DNA from: Lachnospiraceae bacterium
Lineage (GTDB): Bacteria; Bacillota; Clostridia; Lachnospirales; Lachnospiraceae
Reading direction: 5' to 3'
Assembly (NCBI GenBank): GCA_900770345.1
Contig: CAAGKF010000172.1
Span: forward strand, 1-19,277
DNA: 19,277 nt
Positions 16,109-19,277 of this stretch are shown here, one piece after another. Position 1 is the first letter of the stretch, and each line of letters begins with the position of its first letter. The notes below the pieces were generated by a model. That model saw only the letters and a program-made list of their open reading frames with translations, had not been told where the DNA came from and did not search any database. The position numbers were made by a program, and so were the translations under genes.

Positions 16109-17550
16109 AATTTCCTCCGCAATCCGGCCAGCAAGCCTTGTTCTTCCTCTTTCTTACCAGAAGCCGATTTGGCTTCGGGGATCACGCCCAACACGGGCAG
16201 TTCCAGATACTGTTCCACATCGGCTGCGGTGCGGATCTTCCGGTTCAGCAGGGTGCGGGCGATGGTGTAGCCGGTGCCCCCGAACAGGCCCAGGAACAGG
16301 GCCAGCACCAGGGTGAGCAGCTTCCGGGGCTTGATGGGCTTTTCGGGCAGGGTGGCTTCATCCACCACCTGCACTTCCGTGGGCACCATGGCTTCGGCCA
16401 CTTTGGCTTCTTCCAGCCGTTTGGCCAACATCACATAGATTTCCTGGGCCACATCCGCATCCCGTTTTACCTGCAGGTACCCCTGCTGGGTCTGTGGCAG
16501 CTTGGCGATTTCGTCGGCATTCTTTTTTTCCAGCTGGTCGATGGCATCGTTCTTGCCCCGGGCCACGGCAATCATGGCCTCGTTGGTGAATTTATCCGTC
16601 AGCAGTTTCTGCTGCACGGCGCTGGAGGATGGGGCCTTCTGGGCCACAATGGCGGAGATTTCCCGGCGCAGGCTGCTGCGGGCGGAAGAGATCTGCCGAT
16701 TGATTTCCTTCATTTTGGGATTTTCATTGGTATATTTGCCCACGTAACCGGCCTTCTGGGCTTCCAGATCCACCAGTTTGCTTTTGGCCTGCTGGATGGA
16801 GGGACTGTCCGCAATGGAGGCCCCGGCACCAGAAAGCTGGCTATTGATGGATCCCAGGGCGGCTTGGGCGGTTTCCATATCCAGTTTGTTCTGGGCCTTC
16901 ACCTTGTCCAGTTCGGTGATCCGCTCTGCCAGGCTCTTCATCTGGTTGTCGGTGGAGAAGATCTTGTGCTTCACCTGGTAATCCTTCAGCTTGGTCTCGG
17001 CGTCGTCCAGTTCCTTTTTGGAGGATTTCACCCGCTGTTCCAGGAACTCACGAGTGGCGGAGGATTCGGCGTGGGACAGCTCCGTCAGCCGGTCCAGAAA
17101 GCCCTGCACCAGCAGCTGGTTGGCCTGCTGGGCCTGTTCCGGGCTCTTGCCGGTCACGTCCACTTCCAGGATTTCTGTATCTTTATAGGGCTTCGTGACG
17201 ATGTGCCCCTTCACGTAATCTTCGTAGCGGGGATACTTGCCGTCCTTTTCCTCCTCGGTCTGTTCGATGACCGGGATCACCACGTGGCGGCTCTTTAAAA
17301 TCTCCGCATTGGTGTTCATGTTCTGCTTCGTCAGCTGGGCGTTGCCCACGGGCAGTTCGCTGAGGACGGAGCTGGCCAGGCCCTTTTCCTGCTTGATGCG
17401 CAGCAGGGCGGTGGATTGGTACGTATTGGGGACGATGATCAGATACGCCACGGCCAGACCCAGGAAGGCCCCGGTGATCTTAGCGATGGTCTTCTGGTTC
17501 GTGCGGACGATCTGCCACAGTTCTCGTAAATCGATTTCCTGTTCGTTCAA
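16096..17550 (-). CDS. wzz: Chain-length determinant / kinase activator Wzz-CpsC type
   Basis: This 484-residue PCP protein has an N-terminal cytosolic helix, TM1 (about 24-40), a large periplasmic domain with long heptad-like helices (about 150-330) and a LPQTQQGYLQVKRDADV motif typical of GNVR domains. A Pro-rich PEKPIKPRK leads into TM2 (about 411-431), then about 50 cytosolic residues ending basic. The protein sets polymer length with Wzy, bridges to Wza, and its tail should activate the separate kinase. The start is a TTG at 17550: AAAGGAGAA lies 8 nt upstream, no ATG or GTG is in frame nearby, and the N-terminus (NEQEIDLRELW) is family-like. It lies 17 nt after wza. It is larger than Gram-positive CpsC and nearer to the periplasmic size of Wzc. 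Confidence 0.92.
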   Translation of the reverse strand: MNEQEIDLRELWQIVRTNQKTIAKITGAFLGLAVAYLIIVPNTYQSTALLRIKQEKGLASSVLSELPVGNAQLTKQNMNTNAEILKSRHVVIPVIEQTEEEKDGKYPRYEDYVKGHIVTKPYKDTEILEVDVTGKSPEQAQQANQLLVQGFLDRLTELSHAESSATREFLEQRVKSSKKELDDAETKLKDYQVKHKIFSTDNQMKSLAERITELDKVKAQNKLDMETAQAALGSINSQLSGAGASIADSPSIQQAKSKLVDLEAQKAGYVGKYTNENPKMKEINRQISSARSSLRREISAIVAQKAPSSSAVQQKLLTDKFTNEAMIAVARGKNDAIDQLEKKNADEIAKLPQTQQGYLQVKRDADVAQEIYVMLAKRLEEAKVAEAMVPTEVQVVDEATLPEKPIKPRKLLTLVLALFLGLFGGTGYTIARTLLNRKIRTAADVEQYLELPVLGVIPEAKSASGKKEEEQGLLAGLRRKLWKK

Positions 17551-17567
17551 GATGGGTTCTCCTTTCC

Positions 17568-18221
17568 TCAGTCGTTGTTGTCTTTGATTTCCGAAATCAT
17601 GTAAGCGCCGCTGAGGAACGGAACGATATCCCGGGCGAAGTCGATGCGGCCGTTCTTGGTCAGGTAGAGGATGTCCCCCTCTTTCAGTTCCAGGTTGTCC
17701 TTCAGGTTGCCGGTTTTCAGCATGTTGTTCAGATTGATCTTGATGGCCTTGTTGGTGTCATCCTGGTGGATCAGGAACACCTTCTTCTTGGCAGCATCCC
17801 AGGTGAAACCGCCGGAGGCGCCCAGGGCGTCCATGATGGTATGGCCTTTGGTGAGCTCGTAGGTACCGGGCTTTTTCACCTCGCCGAACACGTGCACCCG
17901 GATGCCGCCCAGCTTCACGATGTTCACCGTCACGTCGGGCTGCACGTAGTACTGGGACAGGCCCTCCCGCAGATAGTCGGTGAACTGGTCCACGGTCATG
18001 CCGTTCGCATCGATGATCCCCACCAGGGGGAAGGACACGGTGCCGTCAGGGCGCACCTGGTAGGGCGTGTTCTGGGCGTTCTGCAGGTCGCTGCTGATTT
18101 CCTGGTCCTGGGTGACCACGATGTTCAGTTCGTCGCCGGGCCGCAGGGTGTACGGTGCCGCCCCGGCCGGCAAAGCAAAGGAAGCCAGGCACAGGGCCAT
18201 GGCAAGGATGTGTTTACGCAT
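17568..18221 (-). CDS. wza: Wza-type polysaccharide export protein (small OPX protein)
   Basis: This 217-residue exported protein has a signal peptide (1-20/21, basic start, hydrophobic core, Ala-X-Ala-like end PAGA/A). A polysaccharide-export domain follows (about 22-102, opening with YTLRPGDELNI), then one SLBB domain (about 106-165, VHVFGEVKKPGTY) and a short C-terminal helix (DFARDIVPFLSGAYMISEI). E. coli Wza is far longer, has more SLBB-type domains and is a lipoprotein. Here there is no lipobox Cys, and a single amphipathic C-terminal helix may be the outer-membrane part. The ATG at 18221 is chosen because GGAG is 7 nt upstream, the signal peptide begins there, and a promoter -10 lies between it and any upstream start. 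Its role is transport of polymer across the outer membrane. Confidence 0.92.
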   Translation of the reverse strand: MRKHILAMALCLASFALPAGAAPYTLRPGDELNIVVTQDQEISSDLQNAQNTPYQVRPDGTVSFPLVGIIDANGMTVDQFTDYLREGLSQYYVQPDVTVNIVKLGGIRVHVFGEVKKPGTYELTKGHTIMDALGASGGFTWDAAKKKVFLIHQDDTNKAIKINLNNMLKTGNLKDNLELKEGDILYLTKNGRIDFARDIVPFLSGAYMISEIKDNND

Positions 18222-18252
18222 AATCGGACTCCTTGTTTTTGATTCCAATTTG

Positions 18253-18281
18253 ATTATAGCAAAAGAGGTGGGTATAAAAAC
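18253..18281 (-). promoter_or_regulatory. Probable promoter of wza-wzz-cpsD
   Basis: On the minus strand there is a perfect extended -10, TGCTATAAT (TATAAT at 18258-18253), about 32 bp before the wza ATG. The 17-bp-spaced -35 region is a poor GTTTTT (18281-18276), which an extended -10 can tolerate. The stretch is AT-rich and lies just outside the repeat cluster. It implies a short leader of about 25 nt. Confidence 0.55.
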
Positions 18282-18358
18282 GGACTGTTTTACGAAAAGA
18301 CGTGACAAACGGTACGGTCGGATGGTGCAAGCGGCTGCGGTCGCAGGTTCCGTTGCGT

Positions 18359-18409
18359 GGCGGGTTTACCGCCGGCCTGCTTCGCAGACCTCTGGTAAAC
18401 CCCTACGGA
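18359..18409 (+). repeat. Palindromic repeat B, copy 3
   Basis: The outer stem is GGGTTTACC / GGTAAACCC, with compensating changes on both sides relative to copies 1 and 2 (GGGCTTACC / GGTAAGCCC). It has a variable inner hairpin (GCCTGCTTCGCAGACC) and the CCTACGGA tail. The paired changes argue that the folded form is under selection. Confidence 0.8.
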
Positions 18410-18435
18410 GTTCGCCCGATTCGCTCGTGTGTTTT

Positions 18436-18462
18436 CGTAGGGGCTTACCCAACGGTAAGCCC
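18436..18462 (-). repeat. Palindromic repeat B, short inverted copy 4
   Basis: This is a minimal unit with stem GGGCTTACC / GGTAAGCCC and only a few loop bases, in the opposite orientation to copies 1-3: the CCTACG tail is read on the minus strand. It directly abuts the A unit at 18463. Confidence 0.75.
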
Positions 18463-18508
18463 GTGTCCCCCTGAAAGGGGGAAAGGACCCGCTTGCGGGT
18501 AGGGGGTC
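18463..18508 (+). repeat. Palindromic repeat A, left unit, copy 2 (46 bp, exact)
   Basis: It is identical over all 46 bases and in the same direction as 15087-15132. The two copies bracket wza, wzz and cpsD and provide short homology for recombination. The sequence outside the 46 bp differs between the two sites. Confidence 0.88.
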
Positions 18509-18556
18509 ATCGGCGATAGCCGATACCTCAAGTTGGAGAATGATTATCGCACGCAC

Positions 18557-18660
18557 GGCGTAAAATTCATTCGGCCTGACGGCCTCAGACCCCTCCACCG
18601 TGCTCCGCACGGTCCCCCTCCCCCACAGGGGGAGGACTGGTTGCAGTCGAAGTTTACGCC
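18557..18660. repeat. 104-bp element with 12-bp inverted ends enclosing an A-type unit
   Basis: The ends GGCGTAAAATTC (18557-18568) and GAAGTTTACGCC (18649-18660) are inverted repeats matching at 11 of 12 positions. Between them lies an inverted A-type unit (18588-18637) with CACCGTGC/GCACGGT and CCTCCCCC/GGGGGAGG stems. The right end also takes part in an 8-bp hairpin, GTCGAAGT / ACTTCGAC (18646-18670). It could be a miniature mobile element or a large structured RNA in the cpsB 3' region. Confidence 0.6.
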
Positions 18661-18679
18661 TGACTTCGACCATATGGCT

Positions 18680-19277
18680 TTAAAACAGCCGCTTCCACCA
18701 GCTCTTTTTCTTCTTTTTCGGTTCTGCCGGCACTTCCGGGTAGAAGACCTTGTTCTGCAGGATGAGCCGGGCGTGGAGGTCGCTTTGTTCCAATAACTGG
18801 CTGCCTCCGGGCAGGCTGCGGATGGCCTTCTGGGCCTCGGTGGTGTCCGTGGTGCGCCAGCCGGTGCGGTGGGCATCGCTGCCCAAAAAGTGGATGAGCC
18901 CCCGCCGCTGCAGCCAGCTTACATTCGTCTGGGCGCTGCCGCCGAATTCGCCGAGGAAGCTGCCCACGTTGCTCTGGAGCAATATCCCCTTCTCCACCCA
19001 CTGGCGGACCACTTCCGGGTGCTCCATGATGTTGCGGTAGCGTTCGGGATGGGCCAGGATGGGCAGGTACCCCCGCAGCTGCAGCTGGTACAGCAGGTTC
19101 CAGGTCTCCTCCGGGGCCGCCGTGTTCAGCAGCTCCACCAAAATGTACGCCGTGCCCGCCAGGCAGTAGTCCTTATTGCCGCCTCCGGGCAGGTAGTTCA
19201 GGGTATCGGCATCCAGGCTCACCTCCGCCCCGGTGTGGAGCGTAATGGGGATGCCGGCCTCCCTGGCCTTCTGCTGC
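18680..19277 (-). CDS. cpsB: Tyrosine-protein phosphatase CpsB/YwqE (PHP family), C-terminal part
   Basis: The frame stays open to the right edge, so 198 C-terminal residues are visible and the start lies outside. The visible part begins QQKAREAGIPITLHTGAEVS, typical of CpsB, and contains GYLPILAHPERYR with metal-ligand His and Glu, a GSFLGEFGG segment and FLGSDAHRTGWR, whose Asp-Ala-His is the last metal site of the PHP fold. It should be a manganese-dependent phosphatase that removes phosphate from the Tyr tail of CpsD in the cytosol. The C-terminus is a basic KKKKKSWWKRLF tail that could favour membrane contact. A GTG at 19222 could be mistaken for a start, but the conserved residues before it show the gene continues. 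It is separated from wza by the repeat cluster. Confidence 0.9.
   Translation of the reverse strand, partial: QQKAREAGIPITLHTGAEVSLDADTLNYLPGGGNKDYCLAGTAYILVELLNTAAPEETWNLLYQLQLRGYLPILAHPERYRNIMEHPEVVRQWVEKGILLQSNVGSFLGEFGGSAQTNVSWLQRRGLIHFLGSDAHRTGWRTTDTTEAQKAIRSLPGGSQLLEQSDLHARLILQNKVFYPEVPAEPKKKKKSWWKRLF

Larger units (their letters stand above)
18222..18679. other. Repeat-packed intergenic region between cpsB and wza
   Basis: No convincing gene is present in these 458 bp. They hold the wza ribosome site and promoter (18222-18281), a B-type palindrome (18359-18409), an inverted short B palindrome (18436-18462) directly joined to the exact 46-bp A unit (18463-18508), and an inverted A-type unit (18588-18637) enclosed by near-perfect 12-bp inverted repeats (18557-18568 and 18649-18660). 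Frames crossing the region on either strand run through these palindromes and have no matching ribosome site. Confidence 0.8.

Noticed and set aside
15362..16270. A 302-codon plus-strand frame opposite cpsD
   Set aside because: It is the antisense of the BY-kinase gene, with low-complexity Val/Gly/His content and no recognisable domain.
16138..17298. A 386-codon plus-strand frame opposite wzz
   Set aside because: Its Gly/His/Phe/Leu-rich composition is typical of the antisense of a GC-rich gene. The wzz frame has family motifs and this one has none.
18222..18308. A longer wza reading frame starting at 18308
   Set aside because: It would place 29 polar and basic residues before a clear signal peptide and start upstream of the TGCTATAAT promoter. 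The ATG at 18221 has a good ribosome site.
15087..18637. A CRISPR array or transposon suggested by the repeats
   Set aside because: The repeats are few, internally palindromic, in mixed orientation and without regular spacers. There is no cas gene or transposase in the window.
18290..18673. A 127-codon minus-strand frame between cpsB and wza
   Set aside because: It is read through the palindromic repeats, gives a Pro/Arg-rich product and has no convincing ribosome site.

Overview
The window is the distal part of a capsule or exopolysaccharide locus. All 17 recognisable genes lie on the minus strand, so transcription runs from high to low coordinates. A Wza-type outer-membrane export protein with a cleavable signal peptide, next to a Firmicute-style split Wzz/tyrosine kinase pair and a CpsB-type PHP phosphatase, suggests a diderm Firmicute of the Negativicutes. 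Acidaminococcaceae or a relative is my guess at family level; nothing in the window fixes the genus.

Layout in transcription order. (1) 19277-13681, GC-rich: cpsB phosphatase (cut by the window edge), a 458-bp gap packed with palindromic repeats, wza, wzz/cpsC, the BY-kinase cpsD, a second repeat-filled gap, and a WbaP/WcaJ-type initiating sugar-phosphate transferase. This is the conserved initiation, length-control and export part. (2) 13664-about 7300, intermediate composition: a WbuB-like glycosyltransferase, fnlA, a NeuD/PglD-type acyltransferase, fnlB and fnlC (UDP-N-acetyl-L-fucosamine synthesis), and a second GT4 glycosyltransferase. (3) about 7300-2999, AT-rich: the Wzy polymerase, a KpsC/KpsS-fold putative glycosyltransferase and the Wzx flippase. 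(4) 2932-1, AT-rich and in tight series with no visible terminator before it: an OLD-family ATPase/TOPRIM nuclease overlapping a short UvrD-like helicase (a class 2 OLD, Gabija-like pair), then the start of a membrane-anchored protein of unknown function that runs off the left edge.

How the genes work together: WbaP loads the first sugar phosphate on undecaprenyl phosphate. The GTs extend the unit, one of them probably adding L-FucNAc made by FnlA-FnlB-FnlC. Wzx flips it, Wzy polymerises it, and Wzz, CpsD and CpsB control chain length through tyrosine phosphorylation. Wza carries the chain through the outer membrane. The Gabija-like genes at the 3' end are likely a phage-defence cargo of the exchangeable part of the locus.

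Most notable: the Gabija-like pair with an unusually small helicase and an extra membrane gene, riding on a capsule operon; an exact 46-bp direct repeat, with related palindromes, bracketing wza-wzz-cpsD; a probable mosaic junction inside a glycosyltransferase gene; a KpsC/S-like enzyme in a Wzx/Wzy locus; and an acyltransferase inserted inside fnlABC. There is no tRNA, rRNA, CRISPR array or transposase. The only gene-free stretches over 300 bp are 15061-15379 and 18222-18679, both described as features.
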